Source: Mactra quadrangularis (lineage: Eukaryota > Mollusca > Bivalvia > Venerida > Mactridae). From it: 64,000 bases of DNA. Under the pieces are notes generated by a model that saw only the letters and a program-made list of their open reading frames with translations, ran no database searches and was not told the DNA's origin. Shown here one piece after another: positions 31,401 through 41,759 of this stretch. Location of the stretch: NCBI GenBank assembly GCA_025267735.1, contig CM046309.1:28466702-28530701 (forward strand), written 5' to 3'. A program made the position numbers and the translations under genes. The stretch's first letter is position 1. Every line of letters begins with the position of its first letter.

Positions 31401-33422
31401 ACAAGTTGTCATATTATATTGCAAAATGAGTATTTAAAAAGTGGTTGAACTTACCAACCCGTTTATTATAAATAATTATTACAATTCGGGGTTTTATCAC
31501 AAAACGGGTTTAAGCAAACGTTGAGAAAAAACACGAGCGTAATTTTTACAGGTTGTGAAAAACACGGTGTGTGAAAAATGAGGTTCAACGTTTGAACCTC
31601 ATTTTTCACAGAACGCGTTTTTCACAACCTGTGAAGAGCACGTTTGTGAAAAACGAGGATCGGGAATATATTGTCGGCCTCGAGGTTTTATCGGCACACT
31701 TTCTCAGCAATTTTGTTACGAATTTCAATATTGAGCGACGGTACAAAATCTGACAATTAAATTAATACCTCTGAAACTGACCACAGTGTAACAATTCACA
31801 AAATATAACTCAAAATTATCAAAAGTGAATAAATAAAAATCGATGACCTTTACTTTTATATATCAATTATATAAGCTATAACAATATTTATTTAAGTTTA
31901 ATATGCATGCATCTTCCCAACATGTAAACCTTTTTTACCAACTGTATATCTTACCAAAATACGAAATAATTTAGAATCGTCATGTTGCCAGCTATGCACA
32001 ATATATAAATATTAGTGTCAGGGTGGATAATGGGTTATGTGCTTCATGCCCCAAGAGTCGCTAGTTTGAACTTAAACGACTAAGGCTAGATAGAAGTTGC
32101 TATGGACATAGTTGTTACCATGGATATTCGTGCTGTTTCTAGGGAGCGTAACGTAGGATGCTGGGACCTAAATGTTTTCTAGAAGCATTAAAGTAATTAC
32201 TATGGGCAATGAAAATGTTGCAATGAGAGTGTGTTAGAGCAGCTGCTATGGACCTCGAGGCGGTCGCTTTGGATGCGAAGCTTGTTAATATGGACATTAT
32301 AACAGTACCATGGGGCATGTGTGCTTACTATGTACCATAAGATGGTTTCTCTATGCGCGTAAGTGGTTGCTTGCACGTAAAGGTGGTTAAATAAGGCACG
32401 AATCTGGCTGGTGGAAGACCTTAGGGTGGTTGCGACATCTTGCTTCCATGTGCGACGTTAACCATCAAAATGATATATTAAAAAAAAAACTGAAACATTA
32501 ATTTTGTTTATCATAATATACTTTGATATTGACTCATGTTGTGAAAATTGCGTTAGGACTAAAAATCGAAAAAAATGTCTAACGTAATTTTCACATTGCT
32601 CATTTGTGAAAAACGCGTACGCAATTTTCACAAGTTTTGAAAATTACTAACGTGTTTTTCACAAGTTGTGAAAATTGCGTACGCGTTTTTCACAAGTTGT
32701 GAAAAACACGGGTTGTGAAAAATGAGGTTCAACAAAGATTTTTAAGCACTCGAGTGCTTGTGAAGATAAATGAGGAAAAATTTTACGTACACTGGCGTTG
32801 TATTTTAATGAAGTATTATTAGATTGTATTCACCTGCCAATGGCAAATATATAAATAAACCTCATTGATTTGATTATTCAGTACAATTCTTTTAGATACT
32901 CTCGATCTAGAGTATAATATTTGAAACAGCAGAGGTAATGTATGCGCCACAGAAAGTGGAATAAAAGTCAACAATACATACATTGAAGTCAACTGACATT
33001 GATTAATACCAGTACGCACTTCTCTGTCATAAGGCCCCAAAATTCTCCATATACCTTATTAATGGAAGAAAGTTGACGTTATTGTTAAATTTCCATGAGT
33101 TGGTACAACCCTCATGATGGGAATCAAACCCGTTATCCCTTAGGGATTCGAGATCTCGGCGCGCTACCAACTACGCTTCCAACCCAGGTTATACACACAC
33201 AAAAAAACCTTTAAATAATCTGAACTCACCTGTGTACACGAGACCCGCTTCGACTAAATCTTTTACAGCAACAGGTAGGTATTCTGGCCAGGTGTCAAAT
33301 GACTCCAACCTTTTAGATATTATAGCAAATTGTGGAAACTTTGGTTTTTCAACATTGATACCCAACATCTCTGGTGGAGGACGGTTGGTTTTTTGTTGAC
33401 TTGTTGTCAAATAGCTAGACAT
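25218..33422 (-). CDS. BIRC: Inhibitor of apoptosis protein (BIR + UBA + RING), complete, 5 coding exons (IAP-A)
   Basis: Coding exons 33422-33230, 29425-29223, 28840-28714, 26667-26536 and 25435-25218 join in phase to 290 residues. The first ATG has an in-frame TAA five codons upstream. The BIR at about 33-103 has Zn ligands C72, C75, H92, C99 (CX2CX16HX6C), with the usual SFDTWP at its start and AGLVYTG before the first Cys. A UBA-like domain follows at about 145-192 (AAQSCLDMGYSQDMVKKAI). A linker with a short Leu/Glu helix (EPLEKLLEENERL) leads to a C-terminal RING with C237, C240, C252, H254, C258, C261, C268, C271, all spaced as in XIAP/cIAP RINGs. Such proteins bind caspases or signalling partners through the BIR, ubiquitin chains through the UBA, and act as E3 ligases through the RING. 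Single BIR plus UBA plus RING is a reduced XIAP/cIAP layout. Which vertebrate BIRC it matches is unclear. Confidence 0.95.
25640..26095. other. IAP-A intron 4, no feature beyond repeats
   Basis: ATGGTGGGATTTTTCTGCCA at about 26020 is a second left-end motif of the 26096-26315 hairpin family. Otherwise nothing supportable. Confidence 0.5.
26096..26315. mobile_element. 220-bp palindromic MITE, TIR TATGGTGGCATATTTCTG
   Basis: Left TATGGTGGCATATTTCTGAC and the inverse of the right end (TATGGTGGCATATTTCTGCA) continue through ACAGATAAC and AACTTGTTAnTTAAG. The centre has runs of AACTAGTTA. Inside IAP-A intron 4. Confidence 0.75.
26536..26667 (-). CDS. BIRC: IAP-A exon: end of UBA and acidic linker
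   Basis: Acceptor TTGTTTTCAG; donor TTAG|GTAAGT. Encodes GNYDFKGTDLCELLFAMED, then an acidic Ser/Asn linker (SPEEFSDSNFTDNTSDGNEE). Phase 1 in and out. Confidence 0.88.
26768..28390. mobile_element. Repeat element with internal ~165-bp tandem units
   Basis: Short inverted ends GCTCGACTTTTCG (left) and CGAAAAGTCGTGCGC (right) bound about eight diverged units marked by GTATACTTATT(C/T)GTC and GAATTATTTTTGGAGTTATG at roughly 155-170 bases. A 105-base duplication lies at 28097-28305. Fills most of IAP-A intron 3. Confidence 0.6.
28714..28840 (-). CDS. BIRC: IAP-A exon with UBA N-half
   Basis: Acceptor TTTATTTTATTAG; donor CATG|GTAAGT. Encodes LKVSQVSDPRGYLDTPAA, then QSCLDMGYSQDMVKKAI. Phase 0 in, 1 out. 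Confidence 0.9.
29223..29425 (-). CDS. BIRC: IAP-A exon with BIR zinc ligands
   Basis: Acceptor TGTATTTCAG; donor ATCG|GTAAGT. Encodes GDSVRCYHCGGGLRNWEP through HAKWYPNCPHLML. Phase 1 in, 0 out. Confidence 0.93.
29687..29755. mobile_element. 69-bp hairpin transposon with 11-bp TSD
   Basis: Arms ATTCTCGTACCCAGAGTCTA and inverse, more than 28 bases with one mismatch. GTGTTTTAGCC at 29676-29686 is repeated exactly at 29756-29766. TSDs of 9-11 bp are typical of Mutator-like elements. In IAP-A intron 1. Confidence 0.8.
29767..30740. other. IAP-A intron 1, no gene recognised
   Basis: Unique-looking AT-rich sequence; open frames on either strand are short and unlike known proteins. Confidence 0.55.
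30971..31060 (-). mobile_element. Non-LTR retrotransposon 3' tail
   Basis: Minus strand: GTAATATTGTCATAAAACAT, GTCACAGAAATAAAAAAATA, then (CTTA) repeats. AATAAA followed by a short tandem tail is typical of LINE 3' ends. Confidence 0.4.
31132..31521. mobile_element. Nested TIR element, ends related to 4160-4352
   Basis: Left GTTGTTACAACCCGTTTTGT and ATAAAACCCCGAATTGT; right inverse GTTTGCTTAAACCCGTTTTG and ATAAAACCCCGAATTGT. Inserted within the 30745-31589 element. Confidence 0.65.
31590..32733. mobile_element. TIR element GTTGAACCTCATTTTTCACA, copy 2
   Basis: Left end GTTTGAACCTCATTTTTCAC, right end the inverse of GTTGAACCTCATTTTTCACA at 32714-32733. It directly abuts copy 1, forming the palindrome GGTTCAACGTTTGAACC at 31582-31598. 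Confidence 0.65.
32818..32974. mobile_element. MITE family 'CAACTGTCAGTGGC', copy 4 (diverged)
   Basis: Left ACCTGCCAATGGCAAATATA and AACCTCATTGAT; right AGGTAATGTATGCGCCACAG. Same layout as copies 1-3. Confidence 0.5.
33105..33187 (-). mobile_element. tRNA-derived SINE head (third type)
   Basis: Minus strand: A box TAGTTGGTAGCGCGC and B box GGGTTTGATTCCC with a tRNA-like start (GGGTTGGAAGCG). In IAP-A intron 1, 40 bases from the exon at 33230. Confidence 0.6.
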
Positions 33423-33455
33423 GGTACAATATGCTTTACTTTACCTAAATGTACT
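33230..33455 (-). CDS. BIRC: IAP-A exon with ATG and BIR N-half
   Basis: The probable acceptor TATATTTTAG places the exon start at 33455; the ATG is 33422-33420. Encodes MSSYLTTSQQ through KRLESFDTWPEYLP and EAGLVYT. Donor CAG|GTGAGT ends at 33230, phase 1. Confidence 0.88.
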
Positions 33456-33499
33456 CTAAAATATAAAAAGAAATATCTTATTTTTTTATATATAACAAA

Positions 33500-33660
33500 T
33501 ATAAGATTAGAATAAGAATAATAATGATACTAATACTAATAATACTAATAACACTAATACTAATACTAATACTACCACTACTACTACTACTAATAATAAT
33601 AATAATGGCGATGATGTTAATAATAATTATGATAATGATGATCATTTATTCATTATGATT
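33500..33660. repeat. AAT/ACT-rich microsatellite
   Basis: Imperfect runs of TAATACTAA, ACTACT, AATAAT and GATGAT in the IAP-A 5' UTR intron. Confidence 0.8.
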
Positions 33661-33963
33661 TTTATTTTATATTTCTCAAAATATATGGGCTAGTTTGTCA
33701 TAAATTGTCAAGAATTCAAACTACAAATACTGACTGACTAGATTTGAACTAAATATGCATAAGACAGTCGATTGCAACACAACATTATTATATCTATAAT
33801 TTAACCATGATAAAAATTATTAAAGGAAGATTGCATCTGACGCATAACTTGCTCATCTCATCTTAACGTTTTCCCAACCAGTTTGACTAAAATATATCAG
33901 TAAATTATTATAGAGCCGCAACATAAACTTTGCAATAAATATAAATAGAAATCTTAAACTTAC

Positions 33964-34002
33964 CTAAAATATTTAGTCGAAGTGAGCTCGTCGTGTTAAT
34001 GG
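33964..34002 (-). other. IAP-A 5' UTR exon
   Basis: Minus strand donor TATTTTAG|GTAAGTTT at 33964-33963, about 500 bases upstream of the ATG exon and about 30 bases downstream of a TATA box. The transcript start is estimated near 34000. Confidence 0.45.
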
Positions 34003-34020
34003 TACAAAAGCTCTCTTTAG

Positions 34021-34034
34021 CCTTTATATATACG
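34021..34034 (-). promoter_or_regulatory. TATA box for IAP-A
   Basis: Minus strand CGTATATATAAAGG, matching the TATAWAAR consensus and suitably spaced from the 5' UTR exon. Confidence 0.5.
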
Positions 34035-34384
34035 TTAGTCGGTTTTCCAAAGATAAAAATAGAACCGTGGAATACCGTGTGAGTTCAAATCACGGTGACT
34101 GAATTAGCCCAACCCAATATCACTATAAATTTCCAATCTCTCATACAGAGTTGTCGATCCTTACAGTGATCTATATAGATCTATCAAGATATTCCTGTAT
34201 CAGAGGTGATAGATTATCGACGACAAACTGTTACAATATGATAATGATATCATATATAATTGATAATTGATGATACATCTAATTGTATAAATCTGAAATT
34301 ATCAGAACACAAAGAGATAATATACTTTCACTGTGAGTCATTTTGGCTTTGAACTAAACAACAATTGTTGATGATTTTATTCGC

Positions 34385-34502
34385 GTGTATAACTGACCCG
34401 AAGGTTATTTAATTGTAAATTGTATGTTAACATGATGTATTATTGTAATTTTGTACGGGTCGAAGGCCTTTAAACAAATAAACATTTGTCATTGTCAATT
34501 GT
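34385..34502 (+). mobile_element. Non-LTR retrotransposon 3' end
   Basis: TTTTGTACGGGTCGAAGGCC, then AAACAAATAAACATTTGTCA and ATTGTCAATTG: an AATAAA plus (CATTGT)-type tail as in LINE 3' ends. No coding part attached. Confidence 0.45.
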
Positions 34503-34611
34503 ACCATGAACCTTATAATATTGATCACCTGCACATAGTAACCGAGAATCTGGATAGCAGGGTCGAGATAATCTTCACAGCTACCTGAGGATGAAGCAAA
34601 ACAGCCGTAGT

Positions 34612-34905
34612 TACGTTCTAACTACTCATAATAAGCTGCATCCCACCGGGATAAATCAGTCGGAGGGTCGTGGTTCGATTCCCGGACGGGGCACCATTTC
34701 GTGGAGCTTGATAAAAAAATGTTGTAAGGTTATTAATACTCCTATTCTAACACCGATTCCAAATTATGTAGGACAGTTGTCAATCACTGACAGAGGGTAT
34801 ACGGTGAACAGCTAAATCCAAATACATGTATGTTTACATACCGTCGTGATAATTATGATCTTAACATAGTGTTACTACGGCGTTTAGACCAACCCAAATA
34901 TGGAA
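34612..34905 (+). mobile_element. tRNA-derived SINE, second long copy
   Basis: B box GGTTCGATTCC at 34672-34682, then GGGGCACCATTTCGTGGAGC, TTATGTAGGACAGTTGTCAA and CTACGGCGTTTAGACCAACC, matching the copy at 18836-19147. A box degraded. Confidence 0.75.
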
Positions 34906-35162
34906 AGAACGAAATTTGCAACACCTTAATGTTGTTTGAAATTTGGACTTCCTAATTCTTCATCGCGTGCCCAATTTCGTGTACAACTCCTTAAAGGGCT
35001 ATTTCGGTATTTCTTCATGTAAGTGGTCTCATTGATAAACCGGAAACAAATATCAAAATTTAGATCTATTATCAATACTAATTGAAAGTTGATGAGTTGC
35101 TGCGAAAGAGTCAATGGATATAATATAGATATATTATTATATATTTGGTTAAAGGTATTTGT

Positions 35163-35973
35163 ATGAACGTAAAGTTGGCAGACTCAGCAGACACAGCAGA
35201 TGGAACGATCCGTCTGCTGTGTCTGCTGGCAGAAGGAGTAATCAACAGCAGAAGGATCAATCTTTCTGCTTGGTCTGTTGGCAGAAGGATTGAATTATAA
35301 CAGAAGGATCAGTTCTTCTGCTGGTACTGTAAGAAAAAGAAAACATAGAACGATCCTTATCCTTCTTCCAGCAGACACAACAAAATGATCGTTCCTTCTG
35401 CTGTGACTACTGAGTCTGCCAACTTTACGTTCATAAATGACCTCCGACAATAGGGCAACTTTCTACACTAGCCATGTTGGTATTGCTGTTATCTTTCCAC
35501 TGTACTGTTTTCTTTTTTTCTAACAGACCCAACAGAAAGATTGATCCTTCTGCTGAAGTTTAATCCTTCTGCCAACATAAGCAGCAGAAGGATCGTTCCA
35601 TGTTTTCTTTTTTCTTACAGTACCAGCAGAAGAACTGATCCTTCTGTTATAATTCAATCATTCTGCCAACAGACCAAGCAGAAAGATTGTTCCATGTTCT
35701 CTTTTTTTCTAACTGACCCAGCAGAAGGACTGGTCCTTTTGTTATTATTCAATCTTTCTGCCAACAGACCCAACAGAAGATTGATCCTTCTGCTGTTGAT
35801 TAATCCTTCTGCCAGCAGACACAACAGAAGGATCGTTCCTTCTGCTGTTGATTAATCCTTCTGCCAGCAGACACAACAGAAGGATCGTTCCTTCTGCTGT
35901 TGATTAATCCTTCTGCCAGCAGACACAACAGAAGGATCGTTCCTTCTGCTGTGTCTGCCAACTTTACGTTCAT
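35163..35973. mobile_element. Palindromic/tandem element with ~9-bp TSD, TIR ATGAACGTAAAGTTGGCAGA
   Basis: Starts ATGAACGTAAAGTTGGCAGA and ends with the inverse; a further inverse end occurs inside at 35434. GGTATTTGT (35154-35162) and GGTATTTAT (35974-35982) form a near-perfect 9-bp TSD. The interior is built from inverted CAGCAGAAGGATC / GATCCTTCTGCTG blocks, with 52-base tandem units at 35827-35960. Confidence 0.75.
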
Positions 35974-35999
35974 GGTATTTATTCACAGATTTCAACTTG

Positions 36000-36627
36000 A
36001 ATATCAACCTTTCTTAAACTATCAAAATTGTTAGAACTATATTTTTTAGTGCAAATTGAGGTACAACTACAAATGATGGTGTTTCATGTAGTAAATATCT
36101 ACCCCGTATGTCACGGTGTAGACACTTTTAGTGCATTTTTATGAGACTTTTATTGTACATATTGTTTACATCTTGCAAAGTATAGGTCAGTTACTTTTAA
36201 AATGATATGAATAATTTTTTAACACAATTACAGATACTGAACGGTTTGTTGAAATTATAGAAAAAATAAACCAAATCTGTGAACAAGTACCTTTAAGCGT
36301 CCTTGCAAATTTGTTAAGCCATGGAGTCATGAATGATTGTTATTATGCAGGCGTCATAATTGATGTCTCGTGATATTGTCATAGTTTCATATTACATGTA
36401 CTATAGAAAACCGAGCTATAACATAATAACAAATACGAGGAAAAATAATGAAAACGGCTATCAACTGATCGTATCATTGTGACGTGGACCAAAGAAGATT
36501 AAGTTCCGTGAAGAAGGGAATGTCCTTTACAATTATAGTTAACTGATTACAAACATTATCACAACTCAAATAATATGAAAATAGCATAAGAATAGAAACC
36601 GCATGTAGTCGGAAATAGGCACTTGTT
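36000..36627. other. No gene recognised
   Basis: AT-rich with only short chance frames. Confidence 0.55.
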
Positions 36628-36732
36628 GAAATTTCAAGAATTCTACTTAACAGGAAATAAATGTAAGCAATGATACATAGAAATTTCAAGAATTCTACTT
36701 AACAGGAAATAAATGTAGGCAATGATACATAA
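36628..36732. repeat. 52-bp tandem duplication
   Basis: GAAATTTCAAGAATTCTACT at 36628 repeats at 36680 with one difference over the unit (GTAAGCAATG / GTAGGCAATG). Confidence 0.85.
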
Positions 36733-36984
36733 ACAGCACACCAATGGTGGATTTAGCGGTATGGTAATTGGAATCCACGGACCGCTCCTTAAATTTTGAA
36801 AATGAAATGGAACTCATGTGAATTTAGCGACAAGATCTACTTTAGGAATTGGTTATTTTTATCTATACCATCAGTTCATTGATTTTTTCTATGTACCTGT
36901 ATTTACAAAAATATGCACATTTTTAAGGGCCCATAAAATTTACCATTAGAAAAATATATAGCAACCAAGTGTTTGTATTTGAAG

Positions 36985-37100
36985 ACCCACCCCTTCAGCT
37001 ATGTCGATAACAAGTCTGAGCACACATCTGCAAGTCGTGGTTCGATTCACAGGCAGTTGGATCACGAAGTATTTTTTTTCCTCTGCCTTTCTCACACCTT
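36985..37100 (+). mobile_element. Degenerate tRNA-derived SINE
   Basis: CCTTCAGCTATGTCGATAAC (A-box-like) and GTGGTTCGATTCAC (B box), followed by GGATCACGAAG and TTTTTCCTCTGCCTTTC. Weak but ordered. Confidence 0.45.
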
Positions 37101-38335
37101 CCTCCATATCAAGGTTGTGAGCAACTGATTGAATAGCGAGATGACGTGCTTAAATTAGTACTATCTTGAAAACTTGGGTCAAGAGATTTAGGCCTATATC
37201 TAATTAGTGACTGCGTGCATGACGGCTTACGACAGCAACATCACTATCAAATTGTTAAAATTCAGTAAAATAATTTACTAACATTATAGATTACGTTAGT
37301 TTTGTTTTGATGTTGTCTCTGATGAGTCATGATCTGCTCTAAGTGCACTCGAGTATATATATATATGTAAACCACCAACAAATGACTACAATGATATACT
37401 TATAATGTTAAATATTTCCCTTACAAAACGTGACATCATCCTTAATATCATGTAAATACACATTGATGTAAGCAACCATATTTTGAATACTAGGTGCCGC
37501 TTTTGGTGGAACACCTTATTTCACCACGATGATTTATCACTAATTGTTCATGTATAAATGGAAATGTGAAAAGTTTTCCACTGGAAAACCCGATATTATT
37601 TATAGCTCTAGTTATTTAATTATAGCTTACACAAGTTGTTTTTAGTATTTTAGATTTGTTCTGCAGAATTATACCAATAGATTGGGTTATATGTCAGATA
37701 TCGGGGTAAACATTAAAGTTAAAGCAACGTAATGAAGTACAAGTATTGTATCGTAATCGATCTTTTCACATCTTCGCTTGACAATATAACAAAATTGATC
37801 CGATACGCTAAAACCCGTTCGACAAAGTTCGTAACCATGTTAATATGAAACATATAATCACATTGTATGGGTCTATATTGAAGTGTATTCGTAACATTTT
37901 ACAAACTGCACGGGAACCAATGAATGGAACACTGTATCAAAGCACTAATAGGAAAGAGTTATTTTAATCATTATTAATAATTATGCAAAATGGGAGGAGT
38001 ATCAGATAACTTTTTGAGCCATACAATTTACATCTACCATACTTTGCATTATTAAAACTACTGTACCTCAATTTTTAGATCTTCAACTTTGGTAAGTAAT
38101 CCTACAAATAAATGTCTGAATATGATGCTAACCGAACAGAAAGTTAAAAGATCAGACATAAACTTGTCCTTTTTTCACACTAAGTTATATAATATCCAAG
38201 AGAGCAGACAAACTTTTCAAGAACCATTTGAACAGCCTGTAACGATTAGGAGAAAATTCCCTGGCACAAACGACAAGAGGAAAGTCGTGTTATAGTCGTT
38301 TAGTATAATGTAATAAATGATCTCCAGGTGTCATC
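37101..38335. other. No gene recognised
   Basis: AT-rich; an AT microsatellite near 37352-37368. Nothing supportable. Confidence 0.55.
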
Positions 38336-38337
38336 CA

Positions 38338-38790
38338 ATGCCGGATCCAGAAGGGTCGTAAGTGGGGGGGGGGGCACAGGGGGTGGGTTCGGGAGGGTTA
38401 CCCCCTCCCGACGGTATAGAAATTTTGAGTTTTTCACATGTCAAAGGTGCAAATCTGAGCACTTTAAAATGCTCTTTAAACAAATTGAATGAAGCTAAAA
38501 CTACATGTAGGTTAATTATTATTTTTTGTTTGTGTAGAAAAGTGATGCAATGCGTAACAAATCAGATTCATGACATTGATTAGCTTTTAATAAATATTCA
38601 TAAATAAAGAAAATGCATCCATGTGAGTTATATCACAGGGCCTGATACAGAGGGGTCGTTAGTGGGGAGTACGGTTGGGGTGGGTACGGGAAGGGTATCC
38701 CCTTCCCAAGATGTGGAAAATTTTGAATTTCTGCATGTCAAAGGTGTAAATCTGAGCACGTTTGAACACACTTTAAAAGGATAAAATAAA
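38338..38790. repeat. Two diverged tandem copies of a 300-bp repeat
   Basis: CCGGATCCAGAAGGGTCGTA at 38342 and CCTGATACAGAGGGGTCGTT at 38641 start parallel blocks sharing GGGTTACCCCCTCCC / GGGTATCCCCTTCCC, CATGTCAAAGGTG and AAATCTGAGCAC. Confidence 0.65.
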
Positions 38791-38849
38791 GCTAAAATTT
38801 GGTAAATTATCAAATTACTATTTGATCTCTGCGATTAGAATATATTATT

Positions 38850-39016
38850 GACGAAGATGAATTAAGGGTTGGCTTTATGTCACGTAATTTATTAAAAAGT
38901 GCACTGTTCCACAACGTTTGCCATTTTGATTTAATTAACGTGTTTATTGAACATTTAAAGTCACTGCTTGGCAATTTGATATTCACTGGTTGAAGGTTTA
39001 AGGATTCTTTGGCCAA
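38850..39016 (-). pseudogene. LINE ORF2 fragment (post-RNase H linker)
   Basis: Open frame reading PVNIKLPSSDFKCSIN, KSKWQTLWN and NKLRDIKP. The pattern DFK..I.....KWQ..W.....NKL..I.P is that of Jockey/CR1-type LINE polyproteins after the RNase H region. The same segment is embedded four times in the 47.4-51.1 kb array. Confidence 0.6.
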
Positions 39017-39019
39017 AAT

Positions 39020-40180
39020 ATCAACTTTTTCATTTCCTCGTATACCAATAGAATTAAATAGTGAACGGACAACTAAAGATTTACAACATTTATATATATC
39101 TTTATATATTCAATATAATAACTCACTTTCATGTTTCAAGTTTCTATTAATAATTCTGAAGCAGACTGCTGCTTGATGAAGATATTGATAAACATAGTGT
39201 AATGAATGAAGCATGTAGTGTTTTGTAATCATTTATCTCTGTTTTAAATATATTAACGAATATCAATTGTCATTAAGGGAGGTCTACCTTAAACTACGAA
39301 ATACTTAGTATTTTATTTTACTTTATGGCTGTATTTTCAAAATTCCATTTTATCTTTTGGAGTTTAAGCTAACAAACGATTCTCTTGTAATCATAAGTTA
39401 CTGCATGAAACGTTCTCTGAATACGAAATACCACTTTTAACGTAGTAATTATTACAATTACACTTAATTATTGTTTATAAATTAGCCTAACATTGGAAAA
39501 TTTCATGTAGGCTTAGTTACCTATGTTCTGGTTATTGTGAAACCGTAAGCCCCTGGACAAAATGCTGTTTTAGAAAAAAAACTATTCATATATACCAATG
39601 AAGAAAGAAAGAAAGACGTGGCAAAGCAAATTCTACAATCAGCATGAATGAATTTATCGGCATTTGAGTCAAGCTTTGTTACAAGTTGAATATGTTTTTA
39701 TAGTGAAAGTGGTTTTTTCTCCTTGTAAATGCTTTTGTCAGAACACTTTTATAGGGCACTGTATATGTCTTGCTTGAGTTCTGAAATTAGAAAAGCCCTT
39801 ATAAGGTTTCGTGCCCGGAACGTCTTGATTTGTAATTGGGAACCACTGAAACACTGCTTGTGTCATAAGGTATACAATAATACATTTTTGTACATGTGTT
39901 TAAAGTCAATACTATACTTATGTTATTGATCTGAGACAAAAATACAATTTAAATATCATTTGCATACATTAACTCAGTTAAATATTTACTGAAACGTAGT
40001 AAAATAATACATGTACATTAACCTGTCTCCAGTAAATCACAGAACATGTCTGTCTATTTATAAACCTCAAGTAAGCAAAATGTATATAAACGATAGATAA
40101 ACTAAATATAATACCAAGTGGGTATACACATGTATGTATTGCGTAATAGTCTATACGGTTACATCATTTTGCTAAGCTGG
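39020..40180. other. No gene recognised
   Basis: AT-rich. A 66-codon frame at 39729-39929 has EIRKALIRFRARN, faintly LINE-like, not enough to call. Confidence 0.5.
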
Positions 40181-40224
40181 CAAAGCTTAAATATATTAAA
40201 TTTCTACATGTATATTTACGTAAG

Positions 40225-40708
40225 CAAAGAAATGTATGCAATGAAGGTCATCGTTTGAAGGACCAGTTTATTAAAACATGGTTTGGTGAATGTGCAGATA
40301 TTGCTGAGTTACATATATTTATTACAAAAATTTCAAGGTTTCTTTTAGCAAAGAAGTGTATGTTTCTACAATTGACATTGGAAAATTTAGATTTTGTTTG
40401 GATAAGTTTAAAAACTCGTAACATGGCCATATGATTGAAAAAGGTCGATATCATGCTATAGACAGATGATTCAGAACTTGTTTTTTATTGTGAAAGTTTA
40501 GTAGAAGATGAGTTTCATTTCACCCTGATCTGTCCATTATACAGTGATATAAGAGTTAAATATATTAAATACACCTATATAAACTTACCTACCATTGAAA
40601 AATTCATTATTCTGATGTCTAGCACCAATAAAGATGATATTCGAAATTTATTTGTATATTTGTATCATGCATTTAAGCGTAGAACTTCAGAACTTAGTGT
40701 TTCATAGA
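40225..40708 (+). pseudogene. LINE ORF2 C-terminal relic with frameshift
   Basis: First frame: KDQFIKTWFGECADIAELHI, later FRFCLDKF and IEKGRYHAIDR; shifted frame: VEDEFHFTLICPLYSDIR, LPTIEKFIILMSSTN and YLYHAFKRRTSEL then TAG. The motif E(D/E)E.HF...CP.Y...R and the KF..LM.S tail are the C terminus of a common mollusc non-LTR family. Stops and frameshifts make it dead. The following 3' UTR ends GAAACTGAAACC. Confidence 0.75.
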
Positions 40709-41417
40709 ATTGGTAGTCGAAAGTGTCAGTGATTTCTCTGTCTATTACTGGTATCACTGCTGTATTGTTTGATTATAATGTACTTTCATATTATATCTAT
40801 TACTTCTATATTTGTAAATGCACATTGTATAGGCCGGAGGCATGTTTATACATAATTAACTGAAACTGAAACCTTTTATGAGATAGACCTATTCAGGGAA
40901 TATAGTCACGTGATCTTCTATTCAGCATGTGCACACACTCTTGTTTTTCAACAAATTCTTGCTGCAGTTAAATAGAAGAGATTCAAATATAGCATAAAAT
41001 AACTACTTCATTTCTATCCTCGAAATTATCCATGTTGACTTGTAGATTGTTATAACATGTCAGTTGATTAATGTATAATTATGTAATTCTTGTTCTTTGT
41101 AATATGGTCATGCATGTATACAGTTTGTAATGATAGGGTGTAATATTTTGTATTTTGTACTCTTCATATATGGAGGAATAAAAGTAAAAGTATCCTCGAA
41201 ATTATCCATGTTAACCTGTAAATTGTTATTGTTTACTCTGAATCCTATGCACAAATTATTTTTATGACCTAGTTTATCGTACGACTTTTGTGTGTGAAGG
41301 ATTGGAAGCTTACGATGAATATACACAGGGCTAATTGCTATTTATTGGTTTATATAGGCTAAAGTTATTTTATGCGCTACATGATGTTATTCAATTATTT
41401 GACTAGAAAGAGAAATC

Positions 41418-41513
41418 GAGTTTGGCATTCTGTATCGTAGTTTGAAAAAAATCCCCCTTCTTTTAATAAGAAGGAGGGATTTTATTCAAACTACGATATA
41501 GAACGTCAAACTC
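41418..41513. repeat. 96-bp hairpin, arm GAGTTTGRCRTTC
   Basis: GAGTTTGGCATTCTGTATCG pairs with the inverse of GAGTTTGACGTTCTATATCG, continuing TAGTTTGAA and ATCCCTCCTTCTT around a 5-base loop. Confidence 0.75.
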
Positions 41514-41530
41514 TTGTGCTTATGTTGTGC

Positions 41531-41755
41531 GTAAAGTTTGACCCCGATCTGACCTTTCATATTTGCATCTAGTAATTATCTACACATATCCCGACGAAAA
41601 TCAGTACTACGCCTATTCTACTCTTCGGCAGCGATTGTAAAATTATAAAAGTAGGTTTACGTGTTAAATACGGTGTAATCGAGCATAAATACTATATTCG
41701 TATTTAATGTAATGAATATTCTTGCATAAAGGTCAGGTCAGGGGTCAAACTTTAC
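41531..41755. mobile_element. 225-bp MITE, TIR GTAAAGTTTGACCCC
   Basis: Left GTAAAGTTTGACCCCGATCT and right (inverse GTAAAGTTTGACCCCTGACC) plus GACCTTT. The centre is AT-rich and non-coding. Confidence 0.7.
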
Positions 41756-41759
41756 AAAC

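Larger units (their letters stand above)
30745..31589. mobile_element. TIR element GTTGAACCTCATTTTTCACA, copy 1
   Basis: Starts GTTGAACCTCATTTTTCACA and ends with its inverse at 31589. Subterminal repeats of GTGAAAAACGCGTACGC and inverse. Contains a nested element at 31132-31521 and a LINE-like tail at 30971-31060. Confidence 0.7.

Noticed and set aside
35541..35855. 104-aa Ser/Asn-rich ORF
   Set aside because: A translation of the palindromic CAGCAGAAGGATC repeats; no independent evidence.
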